Shown here piece after piece: positions 35,291 through 44,096 of a stretch of DNA of 55,043 nt. The DNA lies in the NCBI GenBank assembly GCA_913057205.1, contig CAJXNO010000018.1, positions 1 through 55,043 of the forward strand, given 5' to 3'. The stretch is from an uncultured Flavobacteriales bacterium. Its GTDB lineage: Bacteria; Bacteroidota; Bacteroidia; Flavobacteriales_G; Salibacteraceae. Both the position numbers and the translations under genes were made by a program. Positions within the stretch are counted from its first letter, which is position 1. Each line of letters starts with the position of its first letter. The notes beneath the pieces are model-generated. The model searched no databases. It had not been told where the DNA came from and worked only from the letters and a program-made list of their open reading frames with translations.

Positions 35291-36079
35291 TTACTTCTTT
35301 TTCATGAACTCCTCGGTGGAGTTATCATAGTTCAAGTAGTACAATCCTTTCTTCAAATTGGTTGCATCGATCTTAGAAGAGTATCCCTTCTTCACGATGT
35401 TTCCGTGGATATCGAATACCTCGTACATCGTCTCTGAGGTAAACTCGATGTTTTCTTCTACCTTCTTGGGGTTGAAATCAACCTTCGCTACGCTTGATTG
35501 GTAGGTAGCAGTTGGACTGTAGCGTGGAACGCCGGTATAGTCTACCTGCTTCACACGGAATTTATTCTCACCTGAATGTGGGGTGATCTTGAAGTTATAC
35601 TTGTTCACCGTACCTGTGCGTCCGGCCCCTTCAACCTCACCAACATATACCCACTTGTTCCACCGGAATTGCTCAACGATGTAGGTCAATACTCCCGCTT
35701 CGTTCTTGGTAGACCAATTCAATACACCGTCATTGCTAACGCTGATGCTTTCAGTTTCGAACGTACTCTTCGGGTTCAACACCTCTGGGTTCAACACCTT
35801 CGGTGCACAGTCGTCTTTGTGCTTGATCACAACTACGATGTGGTCACCCAAGTCAAGGTTGTGGATCGACAGGTCGATCTCAAACGCGCTGGAGTTCCAT
35901 TCGTCGGTTGTTACACTTCCGTTAACGGTTACTTCGTAGGTACAAAAACCAACACCGGAACCGGCAAATGGATTTCGGACGTAGAGGTTTTTCCCCTGAT
36001 AGTTTCCTTCCAATACAATATTGCCGGCAAAAGACAGGCTAGCGGAAAGACCGAAAAGCAACGCTAACAGTAGTCTCAT
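35291..36079 (-). CDS. Secreted protein with T9SS type A sorting domain
   Basis: The 262-residue product has a signal peptide (MRLLLALLFGLSASLSFAG), a beta-rich N-terminal part (NIVLEGNYQGKNLYVRNPFA), a fibronectin-like segment (about 120-190) and a C-terminal sorting domain (YEVFDIHGNIVKKGYSS, then NLKKGLYYLNYDN and EEFMKKK). The last part is the standard signal for export by the type IX system. No catalytic motif is seen; similar proteins are surface or released structural or adhesion factors. The ATG at 36079 is preferred because the frame upstream has no signal-like character. It has its own promoter box and terminator. Confidence 0.85.
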   Translation of the reverse strand: MRLLLALLFGLSASLSFAGNIVLEGNYQGKNLYVRNPFAGSGVGFCTYEVTVNGSVTTDEWNSSAFEIDLSIHNLDLGDHIVVVIKHKDDCAPKVLNPEVLNPKSTFETESISVSNDGVLNWSTKNEAGVLTYIVEQFRWNKWVYVGEVEGAGRTGTVNKYNFKITPHSGENKFRVKQVDYTGVPRYSPTATYQSSVAKVDFNPKKVEENIEFTSETMYEVFDIHGNIVKKGYSSKIDATNLKKGLYYLNYDNSTEEFMKKK

Positions 36080-36129
36080 CTGAGGGATGGTTTCGTTTGA
36101 ATCTGGTTTACGAAGGTTCCTTGGTCGCT

Positions 36130-36137
36130 CAAATTTA
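36130..36137 (-). promoter_or_regulatory. -7 promoter box for the T9SS cargo gene
   Basis: TAAATTTG on the minus strand is a perfect match, 50 bases before the ATG at 36079, in the gap after the upstream lipoprotein gene. No -33 TTG at the right distance was found. Confidence 0.5.
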
Positions 36138-36157
36138 GCATTCCATTTCATCTAGCG

Positions 36158-36718
36158 CTACGATGCCGCTTGATTTGCTTTTACATGTTTCACACTTTCG
36201 AGCATCAACCGAGCGATCGATTCTGCATAAGGACCTTCGTCTTTATTATCGCGGAACTCAAATTGAATGCCGTTGATCTGCTTCACAGCATAAAAGTGAT
36301 ACTCAGGATCTAAGAAAGAATCCTTGATCTCGGATTTGTACAAAAAGTAATCATCACCTTCCTCTACAACTGTGTTCGTGTACATCAGGTCATCCATGAC
36401 CTCAGCCTTCTTCGCTGCTACATCACCACCCTCTGCGATCAGCATGTTGTACATGGAGCCTACGCGAACAATGGTTTCGCCGTAACCCGTTTCGATCACT
36501 TCTGGATAGCCTTTTGTGCTGTCTGGAACATACAAAGAGAAGGGTAGGTAGTATTCCGAGAGGTCTAAGAGGTTCGTTCCGTTTGCTAAAACACGTGGAA
36601 GCTCTTCTTGGGTTTGCTCTTCTGCTGCAGCGTCATCAGCTCCTTCACCTGAGGAACCACACGCCGCGAGCGTCAAAACCAAGCTCAGCATCAATAGGTT
36701 GTTCCAAGTCAATTTCAT
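36158..36718 (-). CDS. Unknown lipoprotein
   Basis: The 186-residue product has a lipoprotein signal (LVLTLAACGSS, Cys near residue 20) and an acidic, Ala/Glu-rich linker (GADDAAAEEQTQEELP). A compact domain follows, with YLPFSLYVPDSTKGYPEVIE, MLIAEGGDVAAKKAEVMDDL and a C-terminal amphipathic helix. No known family or catalytic motif was recognised. It sits in the envelope, attached to the inner or outer membrane. The UbiA-family gene upstream on the same strand ends 50 bases away. Confidence 0.75.
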   Translation of the reverse strand: MKLTWNNLLMLSLVLTLAACGSSGEGADDAAAEEQTQEELPRVLANGTNLLDLSEYYLPFSLYVPDSTKGYPEVIETGYGETIVRVGSMYNMLIAEGGDVAAKKAEVMDDLMYTNTVVEEGDDYFLYKSEIKDSFLDPEYHFYAVKQINGIQFEFRDNKDEGPYAESIARLMLESVKHVKANQAAS

Positions 36719-36767
36719 AGTCGGTGTTTCGAGTCGAAAAGTAATAGATTTTCCGAAGTGCGCTATT

Positions 36768-37721
36768 TTAAAGAAGTCCGCGGAATAAAATCAATTCTAA
36801 TACACCAATCAGCATGATCAATTTCAATACGCTGCTTGCCTTGCATAGGCGACGCGCATTCAGATTAGACACAAGAAGCATCACTACCAATGCCGATAAT
36901 CCCGTGACAATCGCTGTGATCAACCAACCTGAAAGGGTGCTCCCTAGCATGAGTTGAAGCCTCAATTGTAAGGCAATTACCATCAACAGCAGGAACACAA
37001 CGATCCAAGCAGTTGGCCTTTGTCCGATCAAGATCACCAAAGACCTCCCCGCTTGCACCCGATCACCCTCCTCGTCCTCCATATCCTTCACTACCTCGCG
37101 GGCAAGATTGATCAAAAAGACCAACCCGATGTAATTTACCACCGCATCAACCCATACTGAAAACTGCGTAGGATAGGCCTCACGCCACTGCTCCATCAAC
37201 CCAAGCTCCGGAAGTATTAAGATGCCGGGCAGCGCCGCAATCAGCAAACTCACCACCACATTCCCAATCAACCCCATCGGTTTACCGTAGCGTGCATAAA
37301 GCCATAGAAGCATGCCCACAACAGGGTAGATCCAGATGAATCGTGTTTCACCATAGGTAACGCCGAGGTAGATACAGATCAACATGCCAGCAACAAAAGC
37401 GCCCCAAGCCATGCTGCGCACCAGGCTTGGTTGAAATTGCTCAGAAGACAACGGCCGTTCTGGTCGATTGATGCGGTCTGCCGCCTGATCATGCAGGTCA
37501 TTCAACCAGTAACCAAACCAGGTGATGAGCAATAGATCAAGTACGTACAACGTTCGGTCTATCCATGTTAGATGCGCTGGTACTCCAAGACGCTCACGCA
37601 AAGCATCCAAGACAACAACATCTCCTAGCACAAAGAATGCGATGATCAGCAATACGTTAGGTAGCCGCAACATTCGTATGAACGAAAGCATTTCCCCTCT
37701 GTTCCTCGGTGTATCGTCCAT
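36768..37721 (-). CDS. UbiA-family prenyltransferase
   Basis: The 317-residue inner-membrane protein has about eight to nine helices and both Asp-rich motifs of the UbiA family. The first is NDLHDQAADRINRPERPLSS (about residues 79-98), which binds the prenyl diphosphate through Mg; the second is NLAREVVKDMEDEEGDRVQA (about 200-219). The family attaches prenyl chains to aromatic or glycerol acceptors (MenA, UbiA, chlorophyll and geranylgeranylglyceryl phosphate synthases). The NRPxRP form resembles the last two groups and uncharacterised Bacteroidota paralogues; no quinone genes lie nearby, so the acceptor is unknown. Confidence 0.9.
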   Translation of the reverse strand: MDDTPRNRGEMLSFIRMLRLPNVLLIIAFFVLGDVVVLDALRERLGVPAHLTWIDRTLYVLDLLLITWFGYWLNDLHDQAADRINRPERPLSSEQFQPSLVRSMAWGAFVAGMLICIYLGVTYGETRFIWIYPVVGMLLWLYARYGKPMGLIGNVVVSLLIAALPGILILPELGLMEQWREAYPTQFSVWVDAVVNYIGLVFLINLAREVVKDMEDEEGDRVQAGRSLVILIGQRPTAWIVVFLLLMVIALQLRLQLMLGSTLSGWLITAIVTGLSALVVMLLVSNLNARRLCKASSVLKLIMLIGVLELILFRGLL

Positions 37722-37785
37722 TTCCGCAAATTTGAGTAAACTTTTCTACTGCCAAACACCGCATTACTTTCGTCTTATCCTCCAC

Positions 37786-40170
37786 ATGCGAAGCCTCATA
37801 ACGATCATCTTATCACTCCTTGCTGTAGTGGCGACGGCCCAGAACTACACGATCAGTGGCTTTGTAGAAGATGCTACCAGTGGAGAAAAACTCATCGGCG
37901 CCAATGTGTTTGAGCAAAAAAACTTCAAGGGTACATCGGCCAATGTCTATGGATTCTACTCCCTTACCTTACCCGCTGGAGAACATGAGGTGCTGGCTTC
38001 ATTCGTAGGCTACGATGCACAATTGCTGCGTATCAATCTTCAAAAAGATACAGCCATCAACTTTGAATTGAGTGGGGCGGTGCAGCTCCAAGAGGTAGTG
38101 GTTGAGGCAGATCGAAGTGTTAAGATCCAAGAAGAAAGCCAGATGAGCATGATCAAGGTTCCAATCCAAACCATACAGAACATTCCCGCTCTCTTGGGTG
38201 AACGCGATGTGCTCAAAGCATTGCAGCTGTTGCCGGGGGTACAAAGTGGAAGCGAAGGAGCAAGCGGACTATACGTTCGGGGTGGTGGACCTGACCAGAA
38301 CCTGATTCTGCTCGATGGTGTTCCAGTGTACAATGCTACCCACTTGTTCGGCTTTTTCTCGGTGTTCAACCCCGATGCGATCAACAGCGTAGAACTGATC
38401 AAAGGAGGCTTCCCAGCGCATTACGGTGGTCGACTCTCATCTGTGATTGATATCCGCATGAAGGAAGGGAACATGGAGGAGTTCCATGGCAACGGCTCAG
38501 TGGGGATTGTGAGTTCAAAGCTCACCTTGGAAGGCCCGATCGTGAAAGACAAAGCATCCTTCATCGTATCGGGTCGCCGAACTTACATCGACTTCCTTGC
38601 TCGACCCATCATCCGAAACCAGTTTGAGCAGGCGGGCAATGAAGGACTCGCAGGTTATTATTTCTATGACCTCAATGGAAAGGTGAACTGGAAAATATCG
38701 GATAAGGACCGCATCTATTTGAGCTCTTACCTGGGTGATGATCAGTTTTATTTTGATATCGATGAGTCCTACGATGGTGGTGGCGGGCGACGTATTACGG
38801 ATCGCATCGGTGCGGAGCTCGGCTGGGGAAACCTCACCACGGCGCTGCGCTACAATCGCGTCATCAACAGCAAGCTTTTCGCCAACCTGACCGCTACCTA
38901 CAGCAGCTATGACTTCCTTGTAGGTCAGGCTACAGAGGTGTTCAGTGAACCCGCAGACCCGAGCATCGATGAATCCTTCGCGTTCAGTTACCTATCAGGG
39001 ATTTATGATTGGTCTGGCCGCATTGACTTCGATTACGTGCCTACTCCGAATCATGCCATCAAGTTTGGCGCAGGGGATATCTATCACACCTTCACCCCTG
39101 GAGTAAACGTATTCAGCGCAGACGCAGGTAATAATGCACAGTCAATCGATACCACCTATGGTGCCGATAAGGTCTTCGCCCATGAGTATTTCATTTATGT
39201 GGAAGATGATTTCAAGATCTGTTCCCGTCTGAGGGCCAACCTAGGAGTACACTTTGCGGGATTCCTATCGCATGACAACCACTTCTATGCACTGCAGCCA
39301 CGTGCCTCAGCGCGTTATTTGATCAATGAATTCTTATCGGTAAAGGCATCTTATGCGGAGATGCAGCAATACATTCACCTCCTGACCAATGCTGGGATTG
39401 GTTTACCCACAGACCTTTGGGTGCCGGCTACGGATCGCATCCCACCTCAGTATTCGCGCCAAGTGGCCCTAGGCTTGGCACAGACTTTTCGGAACGACAT
39501 TGAATTGAGCGTGGAGGGGTACTACAAATGGATGAACAACTTGATCGAATACGGTGAAGGAGCGAGCTTCTTCACTGGTGGACAAGATTGGGAAAGCCAG
39601 GTGGAAACGGGACGAGGCTGGTCATACGGCGCAGAGGTCTTCCTTCAGAAGAAGGTGGGTAAAACGGCTGGCTGGATCGGATATACACTCAGTTGGACCA
39701 ACCGTCAGTTCGATGCGCTGAATTTTGGCAACCCCTTTCCCTATCGCTATGATCGCCGGCATGATTTGAGCCTTGTGTTGACCCATGAATTCAACGATCG
39801 CATCGATGTTGCAGCAACGTGGGTCTATGGAACAGGAAACTCTGTTAGCCTGCCGATTGAGCGTTATCAAGCCTTCAATACGCAACGTTCCTTTTTGGAT
39901 GAGATCGAATACTACGAAGGACGCAATGGCTTCCGCATGGCTCCTTATCATCGATTGGATGTGGGCATCAACTTTCACAAGGAACGCAAATACTGGAAAC
40001 GTACATGGAGCTTAGGCGCATACAATGCTTACAGCCGACGCAATCCCTTCTTCTTGTATTTCGATGAAACCTTTACTGAAGTCAATGGCCAACCAGAATC
40101 TACCAATGAGCTCATTCAAGTGAGTGTTTTTCCAATCATTCCTTACATCACCTATAGTTTCAGTTTCTGA
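37786..40170 (+). CDS. TonB-dependent receptor with carboxypeptidase-regulatory-like domain
   Basis: The 794-residue outer-membrane protein has a signal peptide (LITIILSLLAVVATAQ) and a CarboxypepD_reg-like domain (YTISGFVEDATSGEKLIGAN, about 20-105). The plug follows (ERDVLKALQLLPGVQSGSEG, LYVRGGGPDQNLILLDGVPV, SVELIKGGFPAHYGGRLSSV), then a long beta-barrel ending in YSFSF. It imports an unknown ligand by TonB/proton-motive force. The DUF4249 lipoprotein gene overlaps its stop by one base and is the likely surface partner. A near-consensus -7 box TACTTTCG at 37765-37772 and the signal peptide support the ATG at 37786; a longer frame upstream is rejected. Confidence 0.94.
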   Translation: MRSLITIILSLLAVVATAQNYTISGFVEDATSGEKLIGANVFEQKNFKGTSANVYGFYSLTLPAGEHEVLASFVGYDAQLLRINLQKDTAINFELSGAVQLQEVVVEADRSVKIQEESQMSMIKVPIQTIQNIPALLGERDVLKALQLLPGVQSGSEGASGLYVRGGGPDQNLILLDGVPVYNATHLFGFFSVFNPDAINSVELIKGGFPAHYGGRLSSVIDIRMKEGNMEEFHGNGSVGIVSSKLTLEGPIVKDKASFIVSGRRTYIDFLARPIIRNQFEQAGNEGLAGYYFYDLNGKVNWKISDKDRIYLSSYLGDDQFYFDIDESYDGGGGRRITDRIGAELGWGNLTTALRYNRVINSKLFANLTATYSSYDFLVGQATEVFSEPADPSIDESFAFSYLSGIYDWSGRIDFDYVPTPNHAIKFGAGDIYHTFTPGVNVFSADAGNNAQSIDTTYGADKVFAHEYFIYVEDDFKICSRLRANLGVHFAGFLSHDNHFYALQPRASARYLINEFLSVKASYAEMQQYIHLLTNAGIGLPTDLWVPATDRIPPQYSRQVALGLAQTFRNDIELSVEGYYKWMNNLIEYGEGASFFTGGQDWESQVETGRGWSYGAEVFLQKKVGKTAGWIGYTLSWTNRQFDALNFGNPFPYRYDRRHDLSLVLTHEFNDRIDVAATWVYGTGNSVSLPIERYQAFNTQRSFLDEIEYYEGRNGFRMAPYHRLDVGINFHKERKYWKRTWSLGAYNAYSRRNPFFLYFDETFTEVNGQPESTNELIQVSVFPIIPYITYSFSF

Positions 40171-41093
40171 TGGGTAAACAGATTACATATTGTTTGGTCT
40201 TCTGCTGCGCTTTGATCCTGGGTGCGTGTCAAACGGTGGTGCAGATCGATCTTCCAGAGCGAGACAGCAAGTTGGTTTTGAATGCTGAGGCGCATCCTGA
40301 CAGCGTTTGGCGATTCTACCTAAGCCAGAGCAAGGGCATTTTGGAACCCGGTGAGTTGGAACCCGTACTCAACGGTGAGATCACCATTGCTGGCTCAGAC
40401 GGAAGTTATGAAGTACTAGACCAGGTCTACGACGAAGCGTTTGGAGTTAGTTTTCCGGTCTATCGCGGTACGGGAAAGCCGGTTTCGGGGGTAAGCTATC
40501 AAGTCTTGGCAACGGCTGCAGGGTTTGAACCGATCACAGCCTTGGACTCTCTGCCTGAACCTGTTCCGATCCTCGGATTAGATACCGCTTCAACCATCAT
40601 TGAGGACCAAGACTTCTTTGAGCTTATGGTCACGTTTGAAGATCCTATCCAGACCGACTACTATGACCTTCGGCTCTTTTATTTCTTGGAGTTACCCTTC
40701 GACACGGGCAGTGGCCAGTTCACCAATACCGCCTACTTGGGTGAGATTCCATACAATTTTGAGGTGGAGTCTTTCTTTGATGGTGGCGCAAGTACCGTGA
40801 TCAATGATGAGCGCTTCAATGGTCAGACCTATACCTTGCCCGTAGTATTCTCAAAAAGTGTGTTGGATGCTGTTGCTGAAGAAGAGTTGTTTCAGCTCTT
40901 TCCAGCCTATGTAATCTGCGAGTTGCGAACGGTATCAGAGACCTACTACAAATACGCAGAGAGCTTTGATGACTACCAATCGAGTTCGTTTGATCCTTTC
41001 TCTCAACCTGTGCAAGTGTACTCCAATGTGAGCCAGGGTTTCGGAGTGTTTACGGCCTTCAGTGTAAGCAGAGACACCATTCGGATCAACTAG
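40170..41093 (+). CDS. DUF4249-family lipoprotein, receptor partner
   Basis: The 307-residue product has a lipoprotein signal (CALILGACQTVVQIDLP, Cys near residue 20) and then the DUF4249 pattern (KLVLNAEAHPDSVWRFYLSQ, YFLELPFDTGSG, CELRTVSETYYKYAESFDDY). DUF4249 lipoproteins are regularly encoded after TonB-dependent receptors in Bacteroidota, in the way SusD follows SusC, and are thought to act at the cell surface. The ATG shares its A with the TGA of the receptor gene, so the two are translationally coupled. It ends with a 4-base overlap with the convergent trans-sulfuration gene. Confidence 0.88.
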   Translation: MGKQITYCLVFCCALILGACQTVVQIDLPERDSKLVLNAEAHPDSVWRFYLSQSKGILEPGELEPVLNGEITIAGSDGSYEVLDQVYDEAFGVSFPVYRGTGKPVSGVSYQVLATAAGFEPITALDSLPEPVPILGLDTASTIIEDQDFFELMVTFEDPIQTDYYDLRLFYFLELPFDTGSGQFTNTAYLGEIPYNFEVESFFDGGASTVINDERFNGQTYTLPVVFSKSVLDAVAEEELFQLFPAYVICELRTVSETYYKYAESFDDYQSSSFDPFSQPVQVYSNVSQGFGVFTAFSVSRDTIRIN

Positions 41094-42250
41094 GGGAGTG
41101 CAGAGAACGCCTGCTCCAAGTCTTCGATCAGATCATCAGCGTCTTCTATCCCAACACTCAGTCGGATCAGCGAATCGGTAATGCCTGTTTTTGCTCGCTC
41201 TTCTTTTGGGATCGATGCGTGGGTCATTGTTGCCGGATGGCCTGCAAGCGACTCAACACCACCGAGCGATTCGGCGAGCGTAAACACTTGCAATCGGCTG
41301 ACCAATTCGAAGGCTTCCTCCAGCTGATCTCCTTTCAAAGAAAAGCTGATCATCCCGCCGAAACCCTTCATCTGCGCTTTAGCTACAGCATGGTTGGGAT
41401 GATCCTCGAAGCCGGGCCAATAGACGTTATCGACCCGATCGTGCTTCCTCAGCCAATGTGCCACTTTTGACCCATTCTCACAGTGCCGCTGCATCCGCAG
41501 GTGAAGGGTCTTAATACCGCGTAGGGCCAAAAAGGCGTCCATCGGGCCGCATACTGCTCCTGCTGAATTCTGAATGAACTTCAGTTCTTTGTGCAGTGCT
41601 TCATCGTTCAAGGCCAGGAAGCCCATCACCACGTCACTGTGTCCGCCAATGTACTTCGTAACGCTGTGCATTACGATGCCTGCCCCGAGGTCAAGTGGGT
41701 TTTGCAGGTAGGGAGATGAGAAGGTGTTGTCAACCACCAGGATCAAGTCGTTTTCCTTCGCAACCTGAGCAAATGCTTTGATGTCTATGATGTTCATCGT
41801 AGGGTTGGTTGGCGTTTCTACCCAAAGCATCTTGGTATTGTTGCTGATCAGAGGAAGGATCTGGTCTACGCGGTCCATGCCCGTGAAATGAAACTTCACG
41901 CCGTAACGATCATGGATCTGGGTGAACTGCCGATAGGTGCCGCCGTAGAGGTTATTCGTGCTGATCACCTCGTCACCGGGATTCAGCAATCGTATGCAAG
42001 CATCAATGGCCGCCAGACCGCTTGCGAAGGCGAGTCCGAAGTGTGCATTTTCCAATGCCGCTAAGTTCTTCTCCAAGGCACTCCGGGTGGGATTACCACT
42101 CCGACTGTACTCAAAACCTTTGTGATCACCGGGCCTGGCTTGGGCGTAGGTAGTGGTCTGATAGATGGGGGTCATTACAGCTCCCGTGGCAGGATCAGGG
42201 TCGAGGCCTGCATGGATGGCCTTCGTGGCAAATCGCATCTTCTTCTTCAT
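41090..42250 (-). CDS. Cystathionine gamma-synthase/lyase family PLP enzyme
   Basis: The 386-residue PLP enzyme matches the Cys/Met metabolism family in full: IYQTTTYAQARPGDHKGFEY, SRSGNPTRSALEKNLAALE, ASGLAAIDACIRLLNPGDEV, the PLP-binding Lys in MHSVTKYIGGHSDVVMG (about residue 200), and the C-terminal LGGVESLAGHPATMTHASIP. Members act as cystathionine gamma-synthase, gamma-lyase or O-acetylhomoserine sulfhydrylase. The sequence most resembles the lyase/synthase branch, but the branch cannot be fixed by eye, so no symbol is given. It begins only 49 bases from the end of the small membrane protein gene of the next operon. Confidence 0.93.
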   Translation of the reverse strand: MKKKMRFATKAIHAGLDPDPATGAVMTPIYQTTTYAQARPGDHKGFEYSRSGNPTRSALEKNLAALENAHFGLAFASGLAAIDACIRLLNPGDEVISTNNLYGGTYRQFTQIHDRYGVKFHFTGMDRVDQILPLISNNTKMLWVETPTNPTMNIIDIKAFAQVAKENDLILVVDNTFSSPYLQNPLDLGAGIVMHSVTKYIGGHSDVVMGFLALNDEALHKELKFIQNSAGAVCGPMDAFLALRGIKTLHLRMQRHCENGSKVAHWLRKHDRVDNVYWPGFEDHPNHAVAKAQMKGFGGMISFSLKGDQLEEAFELVSRLQVFTLAESLGGVESLAGHPATMTHASIPKEERAKTGITDSLIRLSVGIEDADDLIEDLEQAFSALP

Positions 42251-42298
42251 GCGGTTGAAGGTAAGCTTAGAAAAGAAATTGCGCGAAGATTGAGCGGG

Positions 42299-42805
42299 TT
42301 AAGCTTCTTGGGACGAGGAGCTATCCTCCGCTAAAAACTTGCTCAGGATCTCATAAAGACCTTGTGGGCGTTGCGTCCCTAGGGTGATCCGTTCGCCGTT
42401 CTTCGTTTCAAACTCGACGCACCATTTTCCATAGGTGAAGAATCGGATACTCTCTTTGCGGTGCAGGTTGAACATGGGTCTGTTCAGCAAGAACTTCGAG
42501 TACGGCTTGACCTCCAAAGCGCGCAAACCATCCATTTCCAGCTCAACCTTCTTGAAGGTCATCGGTCCGATCAGCGTGAGCTTGCTTCCTTCCAAACGTG
42601 TTTCCAAATGCTGGATCATCATCGAGACAAGCGAAAGCACCAATACCACAATGGCCAGTAAAAAGAAGACATTCTTGGTCTGGTCGTCGACCTCAGATGC
42701 GTAATAGAAAATCAGACAGAATAAGGCGATCACGGTTCGGCGCATGATGCCGAATCGGTTGAACCCGAGGTACTGCTTTTCTTGGTAGTCGTACTTAATC
42801 GCCAT
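42299..42805 (-). CDS. Small membrane protein with a PH-like C-terminal part
   Basis: The 168-residue protein has two adjacent membrane helices (about residues 22-38 and 44-66) and then a soluble beta-rich domain (LTLIGPMTFKKVELEMDGLR, IRFFTYGKWCVEFETKNGER). A helix in YEILSKFLAED ends the domain. The pattern resembles bacterial PH-like domains behind a helical hairpin. No name is established. The ATG at 42805 lies 11 bases inside the end of tilS, so it is the last gene of the overlapping minus-strand operon. A longer upstream frame is rejected because it reads through tilS. Confidence 0.72.
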   Translation of the reverse strand: MAIKYDYQEKQYLGFNRFGIMRRTVIALFCLIFYYASEVDDQTKNVFFLLAIVVLVLSLVSMMIQHLETRLEGSKLTLIGPMTFKKVELEMDGLRALEVKPYSKFLLNRPMFNLHRKESIRFFTYGKWCVEFETKNGERITLGTQRPQGLYEILSKFLAEDSSSSQEA

Positions 42806-44096
42806 TCGGTTCGAAAGATAAGGAAACAATAGGTTCAAGCCCCTTCTGCCACTTGAATTCCTCTGCCACTTGCCATTCAGGAACCCAGCAGATGTCTCCC
42901 GCTTGGTTGCATACAACGATCGTGTGACGTAAGTGGGCATAACTCGCACCTTTTTCAAGGAGGTATTTCCGGATGTTCACCGAGTAGTTGAGTCCAAGTG
43001 GGGTGAAAACGTCTGATTCATGCAAGGGCCTCACGGTCAAAGGAAGTTGATTTGGAAGCATCGCAAGCCAGACCTTTCGGTTCCTTAGATCGAAACTTGG
43101 TTCACCGCCGAGGTGTTCTAAACAGGTCACCGTTCCCATAGGGAGTTCACAAACTTCATCGGTGCTGAGTTTCTTGTTGAACGTAACAAGGGGCTCCTTT
43201 GGGAGCAAGCTGATGTGCCGTGAACTACGAATAAAGCTGTGCGCCATCTTCTCCCAACGCGCGCCCACGTTTGCAAGCACCATTTCTGCCGCCTCCGAAC
43301 GCTGCAACCCTTCGTCGCGAAACCCATGGTAAAGCAGGCCCGCCCACAGCAATTTTTCGTTCGGATCAAGCTTCATCACCTTCGCGTCACCGATCTGTTC
43401 AACCCGCGCTTGCGCCAATCCGTTCAATACCTCCGCATCCTGTTCAAGGAAATCAAGGCTCCCCTCGATTCGCTTCAAGGTGTTTTGATCCAATGCCTTG
43501 AGCGGACGCATCACTTCATGTCTGATCCGGTTACGGGTATAGTCCAACCCTTCGTTGCTTTGGTCAGTTCGATACACCACACCGTGTTCAGCGGCATAAC
43601 GCTCAATTTCCTCCCGACCAGCCCACAACAAAGGCCGAACGATCCTCCCTCGCTTTCGCGGGATGCCTTTCATCCCATAGATCCCTGTCCCTCGTGCCAG
43701 GTTCATCAAGGTGGTCTCCACCCGGTCATCCAAATGATGCGCTGTGAGCAAATGCGTGTAGCCATGCGTCGTGCACAATCCTGCAAAGAATTCATACCGC
43801 AATGCTCGAGCTTGTTCCTGCACGTTTTCTGCTTCTTTATCAATGCTCACGCGCTTTCCGTGATAGTCAACACCCCACCGTTGGGCCTGTGATTTGACCA
43901 ATGCTTCATCGGCGTCAGATGCCTCACCCCTAAGCTGATAATTCATGTGCGCGATGCCAAAACGGTATCCAGACCGATGGATCAAATGCGCCAATACCAT
44001 GCTGTCAACACCCCCGCTCACGGCTATAAGCAGCCGGTCGTTCGTATTCCACAAGGCATGTGCTTGAACGTAGCTAGATAATCGGTCGAGCATCAT
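42795..44096 (-). CDS. tilS: tRNA(Ile)-lysidine synthase TilS
   Basis: The 433-residue enzyme has the N-type ATP pyrophosphatase loop LLIAVSGGVDSMVLAHL (about residues 26-42), followed by IAHMNYQLRGEASDADEALV and THLLTAHHLDDRVETTLMNL. These are characteristic of TilS. A TilS C-terminal domain follows (about 340-433). It converts C34 of tRNA-Ile2 (CAU) to lysidine so that AUA is read as Ile; a candidate substrate is at 33845-33918. The start is ambiguous: ATG at 44096 (adjacent Met at 44093) is preferred. It overlaps the end of pabB by 23 bases. Confidence 0.95.
   Translation of the reverse strand: MMLDRLSSYVQAHALWNTNDRLLIAVSGGVDSMVLAHLIHRSGYRFGIAHMNYQLRGEASDADEALVKSQAQRWGVDYHGKRVSIDKEAENVQEQARALRYEFFAGLCTTHGYTHLLTAHHLDDRVETTLMNLARGTGIYGMKGIPRKRGRIVRPLLWAGREEIERYAAEHGVVYRTDQSNEGLDYTRNRIRHEVMRPLKALDQNTLKRIEGSLDFLEQDAEVLNGLAQARVEQIGDAKVMKLDPNEKLLWAGLLYHGFRDEGLQRSEAAEMVLANVGARWEKMAHSFIRSSRHISLLPKEPLVTFNKKLSTDEVCELPMGTVTCLEHLGGEPSFDLRNRKVWLAMLPNQLPLTVRPLHESDVFTPLGLNYSVNIRKYLLEKGASYAHLRHTIVVCNQAGDICWVPEWQVAEEFKWQKGLEPIVSLSFEPNGD

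Noticed and set aside
43239-43892. A 217-codon plus-strand frame inside tilS
   Set aside because: The opposite strand carries clear TilS motifs; the frame's translation is rich in Pro/His and shows no known fold.
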